Source: Candidatus Aminicenantes bacterium UBA6072 (GTDB taxonomy: Bacteria; Acidobacteriota; Aminicenantia; UBA2199). From it: 64,000 nucleotides of DNA. Shown one piece after another: positions 27,325 through 35,207 of the stretch. The stretch lies in the NCBI GenBank assembly GCA_002436105.1, contig DIXU01000009.1:62001-126000 (forward strand). Reading direction: 5' to 3'. Made by a program: the position numbers and the translations under genes. The notes under the pieces are model-generated. The model was not told the origin of the DNA. It saw only the letters and a list, made by a program, of their open reading frames with translations, and made no database searches. Each line of letters begins with the position of its first letter. The stretch's first letter is position 1.

Positions 27325-28073
27325 AAAGACGAACGACAATTCTTTCGCTTTTTCTCGGCTGCGTCATCGCCGCCGGGGGTTTTGCGGCCGCCGGGGAAAA
27401 CGCGGAGGTCATCCTGAAAAAGATCGACGAGAATCGCGTGTCGGGCAACAAGATCATTCTTTCAGAGATGATCATCCACGGCCGCCGCGGCAGCCGCGCC
27501 ATCCGCGTCAAGTCCTGGGTTCAGGGGACGGAAAAGTCCTTCTCCGAGTACCTCGACCCGCCCCGCGAGCGGGGGACCAAGATGCTCAAGCTGGGCGACC
27601 AGCTGTGGACCTACTACCCGGCCAGCGACCGCATCATCCTCATCGCCGGCCACATGCTGCGCCAGTCGGTCATGGGCTCCGACCTTTCCTACGAGGACAT
27701 GATGGAGGACCCTCGGCTGCAGGGCAATCACGCGGCCGCGATCGCCGGTGAAGAGGAGTTGCTCGGCCGCCCCTGCCGCATCCTGGACCTGGAAGCAAGG
27801 AAAGCCGACGCCGCCTATCCCCGGCGGCGGCTGTGGGTCGACACGGAGCGCTTCACCGTGCTGAAGGAGGAGCTGTTCGCCCGCAGCGGCAAGCTGCTCA
27901 AGACCACCACGGTGGAAAGCGTGCGCCGCTTCGGCAGCCGCTGGGTCCCCGACCGCTCCCGCTTCAAGGACGCGATGAAAGAGGGGCAGGGGACCGAATT
28001 CGTCGTCCACGAGATCGAGTTCGACGCCGATATTCCCGAGTCCCTGTTCTCCAAGGCCGCGCTGAAAAAGTAG
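27321..28073 (+). CDS. Outer-membrane lipoprotein-sorting-like (LolA/COG2834-type) periplasmic protein
   Basis: 250 residues. A signal peptide (MKRRTTILSLFLGCVIAAGGF) is followed by a domain with the pattern of the LolA-like beta fold: AEVILKKIDENR, TKMLKLGDQLWTYYP, and a recurrent MGSDLSYEDMM. Proteins of this group sit beside LolD-like ABC transporters in many bacteria and may carry acylated cargo across the periplasm. Here it closes the operon, so the full set is ATPase, two permeases, carrier and outer-membrane barrel. Confidence 0.85.
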   Translation: MKRRTTILSLFLGCVIAAGGFAAAGENAEVILKKIDENRVSGNKIILSEMIIHGRRGSRAIRVKSWVQGTEKSFSEYLDPPRERGTKMLKLGDQLWTYYPASDRIILIAGHMLRQSVMGSDLSYEDMMEDPRLQGNHAAAIAGEEELLGRPCRILDLEARKADAAYPRRRLWVDTERFTVLKEELFARSGKLLKTTTVESVRRFGSRWVPDRSRFKDAMKEGQGTEFVVHEIEFDADIPESLFSKAALKK

Positions 28074-28094
28074 CATGAGCCGCCCGGAGCAGCC

Positions 28095-28196
28095 ATGAAC
28101 CACATCGAGGTTCTGGTCATCCTCATCCTGCCGGTCATGGCCGTTCCCGACCTCAGCCGCAAGCTGCGCCGGCCGGCGGTGATCCGCCACCTGTGA
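28095..28196 (+). pseudogene. Short 33-residue membrane ORF resembling the start of a cation/proton antiporter
   Basis: The frame runs from ATG to TGA in a short gap after the LolA-like gene, with GGAG upstream. Its product (MNHIEVLVILILPVMAVPD, then basic) matches in style the first helix of CPA2/KefB-type antiporters, but nothing of the remaining protein follows in any frame nearby. It is either a truncated remnant or a genuine single-helix peptide. The possible -10 box TATAAT (28197-28202) for thiM abuts its stop. Confidence 0.4.
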
Positions 28197-28276
28197 TATA
28201 ATAAGGACGGCGGTTCCGCGATCGGCTTGTTCCTCTTCGTCTTCGCCCCGGGCCGTCTTCAGGGAGTGAACGAAAC

Positions 28277-29083
28277 ATGGCACTGACAGCGAATGAAATC
28301 ACCTGCGACCTGGAGCTCGTGCGCGAGAGATCGCCGCTGGTGCACAACATCACCAACTACGTGGCCATGAATTCGACGGCCAACGCCCTGCTGGCCGTCG
28401 GCGCCTCGCCGGTCATGGCCCACGCCGTCGAGGAGGTCGAGGACATGGTCGGCATCGCCGCCGCCCTGGTCATCAACATCGGCACCCTGAGCGAACCCTG
28501 GGTGGCCGCCATGTCCAAGGCGGCCGCCGCCGCCGGCAAAAAAGGCATCCCCATCGTCTGCGACCCGGTGGGGGTCGGCGCCACACCCTACCGCACGCGC
28601 GTTTTCCGCGGCCTGATCGAGACCGCCTGGCCGACCGTCATCCGCGGCAACGCCTCGGAGATCATCGCCAGCGCCGGCGACTTCTCCGCCACCAAGGGCG
28701 TGGACAGCGCCGCCGCCGCCGAGAGCGCGCTGGCCAGCGCCCAGTGGCTGAGCGGGCAGCACGACTGCGCGGTGTGCGTCAGCGGCGAGACCGATTATAT
28801 CGTCGACCAGGACCGGGTGCTCCTGATCCGCAACGGCCACCCGCTGATGCCGAAGGTCACCGGCCTGGGCTGCACGGCGACGGCGCTATGCGGCGCCTTT
28901 GCCGCCGTCCAGCCCGACCGTTTCCGGGCCACCGCCTCGGCCATGGCCGTGATGGGCATCGCCGGCGAGATCGCCGGCGAAAAGGCGGACGGCCCCGGCA
29001 GCATGCAGCTCCAATTCCTGGATGTGCTTTACAATTTGACTGGCGCCGATATCACGCAACGGTTAAAGATATCCGAACAATAA
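28277..29083 (+). CDS. thiM: Hydroxyethylthiazole kinase
   Basis: 268 residues, standard length. Family landmarks: VHNITNYVAMNSTANALLA near the N-terminus, PIVCDPVGVGATPYR, VIRGNASEI and the ATP-site LGCTATALCGAF with the catalytic Cys. It phosphorylates salvaged thiazole for thiamine synthesis. The 74-base leader shows no TPP riboswitch core. The thiamine-phosphate synthase partner is encoded convergently just downstream. Confidence 0.94.
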   Translation: MALTANEITCDLELVRERSPLVHNITNYVAMNSTANALLAVGASPVMAHAVEEVEDMVGIAAALVINIGTLSEPWVAAMSKAAAAAGKKGIPIVCDPVGVGATPYRTRVFRGLIETAWPTVIRGNASEIIASAGDFSATKGVDSAAAAESALASAQWLSGQHDCAVCVSGETDYIVDQDRVLLIRNGHPLMPKVTGLGCTATALCGAFAAVQPDRFRATASAMAVMGIAGEIAGEKADGPGSMQLQFLDVLYNLTGADITQRLKISEQ

Positions 29084-29104
29084 GCAGCGGTTGAAGATTT
29101 TCGT

Positions 29105-29130
29105 GGGGCGGCCCGCCGGGTCGCCCCTAC
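29105..29130. repeat. REP-like hairpin of the GTAGGGGC family between convergent thi genes
   Basis: GGGGCG-G-CCC pairs with GGG-T-CGCCCC over about ten base pairs with one G-T pair and a three-base loop. The outer end reads CCCCTAC, the same border as the four copies near 44.5 kb. The stop codon of the NUDIX-ThiE gene lies inside it. It may also end transcription from both sides. Confidence 0.65.
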
Positions 29131-30227
29131 GATGAGTAGATCCGATTCACCGCCGCAACCCGCGCCGCCGTTTCCGCCTGGAACTCGCGCACCATGGCCG
29201 GGTATTTCGCCCCGGCCGCCTTCATGGCGGCCATGTTCTCCAGGTTGACGCCGCCGATGGCCGCGATGGGAACGGCGACCGCGGCCGCGATGCGGCGCAA
29301 GCCCTCCAGGCCGACCACCGGGTAGTTCTCCTTGGTCGGGGTGGCGATCACGGCGCCGACGCCCAGGTAGTCGGCGCCGCGGCGCTCCGCCTGCAGGGCT
29401 TCTTCCAGGCTCGAGCAGGAGATGCCGATGATCATCCCCGGCCCCAGCAGCGAGCGGGCCGCCTCGATCGCGACGTCGTCCTGGCCGAGGTGGACGCCGT
29501 CGGCGCCGCTGAGCAGGGCGATGTCCAGCTGGTCGTTGACGATGAAGAGCGTGCCGCTGGCGGCGGCGGCGCCGCGAATGGCGAGCGCCGTCGCCAGCCG
29601 CCGGGCCGCCGGCGCGTCCTTCTCGCGGTACTGCACGATGCGGGCGCCGGCGGCGCAGGCGGCGCGGGCGATGCCTTCGTCATGGGTCACGACGTAGGCG
29701 CCCCCGGGAAGATCGCGGAAGCCCAGCCGCGTCCGCAGCGGCCGCCCGGCCTTCTCGATGATGCGCGCATGGCTCCGGAAAGCCAGCTCGGGCAGCTTCG
29801 CCAGCGGGAAATATTCCGCCGCCTCGGCGTCGTCGCCGGGGCGGAGTTCCCCGCTGTCGACGCCGACCAGGAAGCCGGCCACCAGCACCTCGCCGGCAAG
29901 AGGGTTCGTTCCCATTTCCAGGGCGACCAGGCCGCGGATGCTTCCGGAAAGCCCGGTCTCCTCGCGCAGCTCGCGCAGCATGCACTGCTCGGGGGTCTCG
30001 CCGGTCTCCTGGAAGCCGCCCGGCAGGCACCACTTGCCCAGCCCCGGCTCCGCGCCGCGCCGCACCAGCAGCAGCTCGTGGCGCCCGTTGAACACCACGG
30101 CCGCCGTCGCCGGCACCGGGTTCTCGTAGAGCACGACCCGGCAAGCCGGGCAGTAATCCCGTTGCCGGCCTTCCTGTGCCCGCTTTTCCAGCTTGCCCCC
30201 GCAGCGCGGGCAGAATGTTTTCCCCAT
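29127..30227 (-). CDS. Bifunctional protein: zinc ribbon-NUDIX hydrolase fused to thiamine-phosphate synthase
   Basis: 366 residues from ATG at 30227, with GGAAGGA upstream. Residues 1-35 form a zinc ribbon (CPRCGG and CPAC). Residues about 36-165 are a NUDIX domain with the box GGFQETGETPEQCMLRELREETG. From about 170 to the end is a ThiE barrel: VQYREKDA, FIVNDQLDIALLSGADGVHLGQDD, GISCSSLEEA, and AIGGVNLENM. ThiE joins the pyrimidine and thiazole halves of thiamine. The NUDIX part may clean up oxidised or pyrophosphorylated thiamine analogues. The C-terminus lacks the usual VAVVSAI stretch and reads AKYPAMVREF instead. Confidence 0.88.
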   Translation of the reverse strand: MGKTFCPRCGGKLEKRAQEGRQRDYCPACRVVLYENPVPATAAVVFNGRHELLLVRRGAEPGLGKWCLPGGFQETGETPEQCMLRELREETGLSGSIRGLVALEMGTNPLAGEVLVAGFLVGVDSGELRPGDDAEAAEYFPLAKLPELAFRSHARIIEKAGRPLRTRLGFRDLPGGAYVVTHDEGIARAACAAGARIVQYREKDAPAARRLATALAIRGAAAASGTLFIVNDQLDIALLSGADGVHLGQDDVAIEAARSLLGPGMIIGISCSSLEEALQAERRGADYLGVGAVIATPTKENYPVVGLEGLRRIAAAVAVPIAAIGGVNLENMAAMKAAGAKYPAMVREFQAETAARVAAVNRIYSS

Positions 30228-30314
30228 CGATCGTTCCTTCCGCCGGCGGCGCCGGCAGAGCTCAGTGTATGCCAAAGCGGGCGGGAAAACAACCGTCGGC
30301 TGCGGCGGATCCGA

Positions 30315-30343
30315 TTGATGTTCCTCCCCTTTCCTGCTACAAT
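30315..30343 (+). promoter_or_regulatory. Predicted promoter upstream of the Ser/Thr kinase
   Basis: TTGATG (30315-30320), 17-base spacer, TACAAT (30338-30343). An ATG lies eight bases downstream at 30352, but it opens only the ten-codon leader frame described next. Confidence 0.55.
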
Positions 30344-30351
30344 CGCCCCTC

Positions 30352-30384
30352 ATGCACGCACGGCAAGGAGGCATGCCCCGCTGA
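30352..30384 (+). CDS. Ten-residue upstream mini-ORF before the kinase
   Basis: Reads MHARQGGMPR then stop. The first ATG would be at or beside the predicted transcription start. Inside it an AGGAGG (30366-30371) serves a second in-frame ATG (30373). The stop is eight bases before the kinase ATG at 30393. A translational leader or re-initiation control is possible; expression is unproven. Confidence 0.35.
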   Translation: MHARQGGMPR

Positions 30385-30392
30385 CCCGGCTT

Positions 30393-33224
30393 ATGGAAAA
30401 CCCGACGATGGAACCCCGCGAATTCTCCGCCAGCGACCTGCAGGTCCGCTATCTGGGTTTGGCCGGCCTGCAACCGGGAGCGATCGTCAACGGCCGCTAC
30501 CGGGTGGAACGACTGATCGGCAGGGGCGGCTTCGGCATGGTCTTCCTCGCCCGCGATCTGACCCTGAAGGCCCCGGTGGCCCTGAAGTTCTTCGATCCCC
30601 AATCGCTGCGCGAGCAAAAGAAATTCCTGCGCGTGCAGAGGGAGATCAACCTTTCGCGGCGGATCAGCGACCCGCGCATCGTCAAGATCTTTTCACTGGA
30701 GACCTGGTCGGGCATCTGGTTCATGGCCATGGAGCTGGTCGAGGGGCAGAACCTGAAAGAGAGGCTGAAGGAGTCGGGCCCCTTCCGCTGGGAGGAATTC
30801 CGCCCCCTGTTCTCCGAGATACTCAAGGGAGTAGGGAGCCTGCATGAACAGGGGATCATCCACCGCGACCTGAAGCCGTCAAACATCATGGTCGGCCCCG
30901 GCGGGGAGATCAAGATCCTCGACTTCGGCCTGGCCAAGGAGATCGGCGACCTGGAAAAGACCTCCTCCATCGGCGAGATCGTCGGCTCGCCCTATTACCT
31001 GTCCCCGGAGCAGATCCAGGGGCGGGAGCTCGGCGTCGCTTCCGATATCTACCAGCTGGGCATTCTCCTCTTCCAGGCGCTGACCAACGCCTTCCCCTTC
31101 CCGGAAACGACCACCATGAACCTGGTCCTGATGCACCTGAGCCAGAAGCCCGACCGCATCGCAACGCGGGGAGCGAGGGTCCCGGGGATCGTCGAGTTCA
31201 CCGTGGCCAAAGCGCTGGCCAAGAGGCCGCAGGACCGCTTCCGCAACACGACGGAAATGGCCGAGCGCCTGCGCCAGGGCCGCGTGCCATTGCTGTCCTC
31301 GCTGACGGCCGTGGTTCCGCGCGCGTTGCGCCTCGCTGTCCTGGCCGTCGCGACGCTCTCCCTGGCCGCCGCCGCCTATTTCGCCACCTATGGCTCGCGG
31401 CAGATCCACTCGCTGCAATCCTCCGTGACCGCGGTCCGGGGCCTGAACCGTTTCGGCCGCGCCGTCTGGCGCCGAGATTTCGCCCCCTTCCGCGTCCACC
31501 TGGCCCGCCTGGTCCGCACCCCCGGCCGCTGGCAGCGCTACCCCCAGCAGAATCCGGTCGAGAAGCTCAACGATTCATTAGCGAACAGGCTGCAGCATAT
31601 GCCCGTCCCGCTCGCCCTGATCTTTCTTTCCCACCCCGGCAAAGGCGTGTTTGCCAGGGACGGCTCGGTGAACTCGGACCGTTTCGACAACCAGCTGGCG
31701 GTCCTTGGCGCAAACGGCAGGCTGCTGGACAAAAAATCCTATTCCGCGGCGTTCGAGCTGCAAGCCTATGATTTCGCCCCGATGTTCACCAATGGCGCCT
31801 TGGTGGAGTCGGGGACCGGGGCTGAAAAACTCTCCTTGTTCTACCTGCAGAATTTCCAGGGCATGTACCCTTCGGCCCTGCTGGCCGCCAATGGGACCTG
31901 CTTCTCGGTGCTGTGCGGCCCGGGCGTGATCGTCGACGCCAAAATTCTCCGCAACGACTCTCAGGGCGGCTCTCTGCTCGTGCTGGGCGCCAACAACCTG
32001 CTCTCGCACATGGCCTACCTCACCGAATGGAACTTTTCCCCGCTCACAAAAAACCGCCTGAACATGTTCCCTGACTATTCCCAGGATCCCGGCTTCACTC
32101 CCCGTGATTTCCTGGCCGTGATCCCCAGCGCCAGCCGCATCGATGAAAACCGCTGGCAGGAACAGGGCTGGGCCATCGTTAGCGAGGGCAATGAACGCAA
32201 AACCATCCGCGTGCATCGCGACGGCCGGATGGAGGTGAACGACGGCGGACGGGTCGCCGCCTACCGCGACGACCCCGCAACCCTGGCCCAGGCCTACGGG
32301 CTGGTCAACGAGTGCTTCCAGCAGAAAACGGTGCAGCGCAATCCCGAAAAAGCGCTGGAACTGGCCGCCAGGGCCGTGGACCTGCCCCTGCAGAACCCCT
32401 ACCTGCGCTCGGCGCTCCTGAACCTGAAAGGCGACTGCAAAGCCGGCCTCGGCCGCTTCCGGGACGCGAAGCGCGACCTGGAGGAAGCGCTGCGCTGGTT
32501 CCCGCGCAACCACGACGCCATGAACCGGATCCTGGAGATCGCTTTCCTCGAAAAAGGCGCGCCGGCGGCCATCGCTCTTTTCCATCGCTCCTATTCCCAC
32601 TGCCGGAGCCTGTACGGCCTCGGCGTCACCGGCAACTGGCTTTTTCTGGGCTACGCCCACCTGGCCGCCGGCCAGCCGGAAAAAGCCAAGGAATATTTCG
32701 AAAAGATCCACCAGCAGCAATTTCCGGATTCCGCCGAGACCCTGCGCGGCATCCTGGACATGTTCATGGGAGACTACCCGCGGGCTTGCACGCTCCTGAC
32801 GCGCTCCGAGGACAAGGTTCCCGGCTTCTTCGATATCCGCGAGCTCAGGCTGCTGCTGGCCCGCAGCCTGATCCTGGCCGGGCGCGACCCGGGCCGCGCC
32901 CGCTGGATCCTGGAAGACCTGGCAAAATTCTCGTTGCGCCAGGGCCACATGGCCGAGGTCTCGCTGTGCTACCTGCTGGCCCGGGAGGGGAAGACCGAAG
33001 AGATCCGTGAAAGGATCGGCCCGGCGTTCGCCGCATTGAAGCAAATCGCGGCCGGCGATTTCGAGACCCGCATCTGGCTCTGGTACGATGCCTTTCTCTA
33101 CGCCCGCACCATGGAGATCCTGGGCGATCGTTCCGGGGCCCGCGAAGGCTACCGGGCCTGCCTGGAGGCCAATCCCCATACTGCGCTGGCCGCTGAAGCG
33201 CGGCACGCCCTGGCCAGGCTGTAG
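30393..33224 (+). CDS. Transmembrane serine/threonine protein kinase with C-terminal TPR region
   Basis: 943 residues from the ATG at 30393, which has no close ribosome-binding site; ATG at 30408 is an alternative. The kinase domain is residues about 36-290: Gly-rich loop GRGGFGMV (43-50), Lys65, HRDLKPSN (157-164), DFG at 177-179 and SPYYLSPEQI. One membrane helix lies near 310-335. An extracytoplasmic region of about 310 residues without recognised motifs follows. TPR-like repeats (LNLKGDCKAGLGRFRDAKRD, WLFLGYAHLAAGQPEKAKEYF) run from about 650 to the end. It is likely a receptor kinase; the signal is unknown. Confidence 0.9.
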   Translation: MENPTMEPREFSASDLQVRYLGLAGLQPGAIVNGRYRVERLIGRGGFGMVFLARDLTLKAPVALKFFDPQSLREQKKFLRVQREINLSRRISDPRIVKIFSLETWSGIWFMAMELVEGQNLKERLKESGPFRWEEFRPLFSEILKGVGSLHEQGIIHRDLKPSNIMVGPGGEIKILDFGLAKEIGDLEKTSSIGEIVGSPYYLSPEQIQGRELGVASDIYQLGILLFQALTNAFPFPETTTMNLVLMHLSQKPDRIATRGARVPGIVEFTVAKALAKRPQDRFRNTTEMAERLRQGRVPLLSSLTAVVPRALRLAVLAVATLSLAAAAYFATYGSRQIHSLQSSVTAVRGLNRFGRAVWRRDFAPFRVHLARLVRTPGRWQRYPQQNPVEKLNDSLANRLQHMPVPLALIFLSHPGKGVFARDGSVNSDRFDNQLAVLGANGRLLDKKSYSAAFELQAYDFAPMFTNGALVESGTGAEKLSLFYLQNFQGMYPSALLAANGTCFSVLCGPGVIVDAKILRNDSQGGSLLVLGANNLLSHMAYLTEWNFSPLTKNRLNMFPDYSQDPGFTPRDFLAVIPSASRIDENRWQEQGWAIVSEGNERKTIRVHRDGRMEVNDGGRVAAYRDDPATLAQAYGLVNECFQQKTVQRNPEKALELAARAVDLPLQNPYLRSALLNLKGDCKAGLGRFRDAKRDLEEALRWFPRNHDAMNRILEIAFLEKGAPAAIALFHRSYSHCRSLYGLGVTGNWLFLGYAHLAAGQPEKAKEYFEKIHQQQFPDSAETLRGILDMFMGDYPRACTLLTRSEDKVPGFFDIRELRLLLARSLILAGRDPGRARWILEDLAKFSLRQGHMAEVSLCYLLAREGKTEEIRERIGPAFAALKQIAAGDFETRIWLWYDAFLYARTMEILGDRSGAREGYRACLEANPHTALAAEARHALARL

Positions 33225-33255
33225 CGGCATTCGCCGCCCCACCCGGAGCGGTTTC

Positions 33256-33264
33256 TGTTATAAT
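33256..33264 (+). promoter_or_regulatory. Extended -10 promoter (TGT-TATAAT) of the Fe-S protein gene
   Basis: TG, one base, TATAAT at 33259-33264. The ATG at 33273 follows after eight bases (GGCCGCAC), which contain no ribosome-binding site. No -35 box is evident, as is usual for extended -10 promoters. A leaderless start is likely. Confidence 0.5.
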
Positions 33265-33272
33265 GGCCGCAC

Positions 33273-34421
33273 ATGGCTGAAAAAACGATTAGCGAAATCG
33301 CCAAGCTCTGCGCCGACTGCGGCACCTGCCAGTCGGCCTGCCCGGTCTACCAGGCCGAGCTGACGGAGCCGAACTCGCCGCGCGGCAAGGTCAACCTGGC
33401 CAAGGCGCTGGCTGACGGGCGCCTCGCCCCGAATCCGCGCAACCGCTCCCTGCTCTACCAGTGCCTGGTCTGCGGCGGCTGCGAGCACGCCTGCCCCCAG
33501 GGAGTCGAGTTCAACGCCATGATGATCGAGCAGCGCAACCGCACGTCCGGCGGCCGGAGCATCCCCTGGCTCAAGAAAGCCGCCCTTTTCCTCTACCAGG
33601 GGTTCATTCTGCGCAGGGTCCTCTGGCTGCCGCGGCTCCTGGCGCGCACGCCGCTGAAAAGGAGGCTTTCACTGCCCGCGTTCCAGAATGCGGACCTGAA
33701 AATGATCGCCGGCGGCGATCGGGAAAAAGAATACGACGTCCTGCTTTTCCCGGGCTGCGTCTTCACCTATTTTTACCCGCACAAGACCGTCGAGATCAAG
33801 GCGCTGCTGGAAGGCCTGGGGCTCAGCGTCCTCTATCCCGAAGGGCTGCAGTGCTGCGGCTTCCCCTACCTCTCGCAGGGCTGGGGGGAGAAATTCGCGA
33901 AGCTGAAAGATAAGAACGAAGCCGTTTTCCGGCGCTTCCGTTTCCGGCAGATCGTCGTTCCCTGCTCGACCGGCGTGCTGGCATTCAGGAAATACTACGA
34001 CCTGCCCGGGACCGAGATCCTCGAGCTGAGTGAATTCCTGTACAAGCACTGTCCTCAAGCTGCCGTCGACCCGTCCTGGGCCGAAAGGCTCCCCGGCCCC
34101 TTCACCTACCACGACCCCTGCCACAACCTCAAGTCGCTGAAGCTGCGGAAGGAGGCGCGCCATTTCCTGGAGCGGTTCGGCGATCGTTTCCGCGACGACG
34201 ACTCGGGGCTGTGCTGCGGTTTCGGCGGCATCTTCAAGGTGGGATTCCCGGCCGTATCAAAAAAAATCCTGAATAAAAAAGCGGCCAAGCTGGACGAATT
34301 GGGGGTGTCGGCCGTGGTCACCTCCTGCCCCGGCTGTTACCTGCAATTGAAAGAAAACCTTGACGTGCCGGTTTATTTCTTCAGCGATATCTTTAAAAGA
34401 CAAGTAAAAAGTGAAAAGTAA
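33273..34421 (+). CDS. GlcF/heterodisulfide-reductase-type Fe-S oxidoreductase subunit
   Basis: 382 residues. Two [4Fe-4S] motifs sit at the N-terminus: C13-C16-C19-C23 (CADCGTCQSACP) and a second CLVCGGCEHACP around 67-78. Two CCG domains follow, with LQCCGFPYLSQG and DSGLCCGFGG plus SCPGCYLQLKE. This architecture is that of the glycolate-oxidase iron-sulfur subunit and HdrD-like proteins, which pass electrons from a flavoprotein to quinones or thiols. No flavoprotein (GlcD) neighbour is seen here, so the partner and substrate are open. Confidence 0.9.
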   Translation: MAEKTISEIAKLCADCGTCQSACPVYQAELTEPNSPRGKVNLAKALADGRLAPNPRNRSLLYQCLVCGGCEHACPQGVEFNAMMIEQRNRTSGGRSIPWLKKAALFLYQGFILRRVLWLPRLLARTPLKRRLSLPAFQNADLKMIAGGDREKEYDVLLFPGCVFTYFYPHKTVEIKALLEGLGLSVLYPEGLQCCGFPYLSQGWGEKFAKLKDKNEAVFRRFRFRQIVVPCSTGVLAFRKYYDLPGTEILELSEFLYKHCPQAAVDPSWAERLPGPFTYHDPCHNLKSLKLRKEARHFLERFGDRFRDDDSGLCCGFGGIFKVGFPAVSKKILNKKAAKLDELGVSAVVTSCPGCYLQLKENLDVPVYFFSDIFKRQVKSEK

Positions 34422-34512
34422 AAAGTGAAGTGAAACAGCAGCAAAGCGACCGTTCATTCCATTGACTTCACTTTTCACTGATCACCTTTCACTTTTCACT
34501 GATCACTTTTCA
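34401..34512. repeat. Inverted arms of a degenerate AAAAGTGA repeat
   Basis: The left arm (34401-34432) repeats AAAAAGTGAAAAGT-like units. The right arm (34463-34512) carries CTTTTCACTGATCAC-like units, their reverse complement, several times. The central 30 bases are unrelated. The structure could form a long hairpin between the Fe-S gene and the V-ATPase promoter, and may slow or end transcription. Confidence 0.65.
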
Positions 34513-34535
34513 CAATCCCGGCATCGAGCCCCGGG

Positions 34536-34564
34536 TTGACAGTCAGCGGCGCTTCCCCTAAAAT
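34536..34564 (+). promoter_or_regulatory. Strong predicted promoter of the V-ATPase operon, leaderless
   Basis: TTGACA (34536-34541), exactly 17 bases, TAAAAT (34559-34564), then CGGGTC and the ATG at 34571. With six bases between -10 and start codon, the operon transcript should begin at the start codon itself. Confidence 0.7.
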
Positions 34565-34570
34565 CGGGTC

Positions 34571-35206
34571 ATGGAAGCCAAAGAAATAGCCGACGTGCAG
34601 CTGAAGGAACTGATCGATACCATCCAGCGCGAGGGGGTGGACAAGGCGCGCCAGGAGAGCGAGTCGCTGCGGAAGCAGGCCCAGGCCCAGGCCGACGAGA
34701 TCGTCTCCGCCGCCCGCGCCCAGTCCGATTCGCTGCTGGCCGCCGCCCGGCACGAGCAGGAGCGGCTGGAGCGCGCCGGGCGCGAATCCCTGCAGCAGGC
34801 GGCCCGGGACCTGATGCTGAAGGTCCGCAAGCAGCTGGAGGCCCTGTTCGCCGCGCTCCTGAAGGAAAAGGCCGGGAAGGCGCTCGGTGACAAGGAGATC
34901 ACGGAAGCCATCGCCGCCCTGATCGCCAACTGGACCCCCGGGCACCAGGATGAGATCGAGGTCCTGCTGCCCAGGGAGCGCTTCGATTCCATGGCCAAGG
35001 CCCTGCGCCAGGCACTGGCCGGCAGAATCGCCGCCGGAATCGAGATCAAGGCTTCCGCCGACGTGGCCGACGGCTTCCGCGTGTCGGAAAAGGACGGGAA
35101 CGCCTATTACGATTTCTCCGCCGCCAGCATCGCCGAGAACCTCTCCGTTTTCCTCAACCCGGTCATGGCCGGCATCGTCGCCGACGCCCTGAAGCAGGAC
35201 GAGTAA
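34571..35206 (+). CDS. atpE: V-type ATP synthase subunit E (peripheral stalk)
   Basis: 211 residues. The N-terminal half is a long charged coiled coil (IADVQLKELIDTIQREGVDK onward, rich in Ala, Glu, Gln, Arg). The C-terminal half is a small alpha/beta domain. That is the expected plan of subunit E, which holds the catalytic head still. It is the first gene of the operon, which fixes the identity together with the genes that follow. Confidence 0.85.
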   Translation: MEAKEIADVQLKELIDTIQREGVDKARQESESLRKQAQAQADEIVSAARAQSDSLLAAARHEQERLERAGRESLQQAARDLMLKVRKQLEALFAALLKEKAGKALGDKEITEAIAALIANWTPGHQDEIEVLLPRERFDSMAKALRQALAGRIAAGIEIKASADVADGFRVSEKDGNAYYDFSAASIAENLSVFLNPVMAGIVADALKQDE

Positions 35207-35207
35207 G

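Noticed and set aside
28203..28276. Possible TPP riboswitch before thiM
   Set aside because: The 74-base leader has neither the CUGAGA core nor the conserved partner segment, and it is short for that riboswitch.
29180..29260. Frameshift at the end of the ThiE domain
   Set aside because: The unusual C-terminus reads smoothly into a plausible helix and a stop within the hairpin. No alternative frame restores the usual motif, so a natural variant is more likely.
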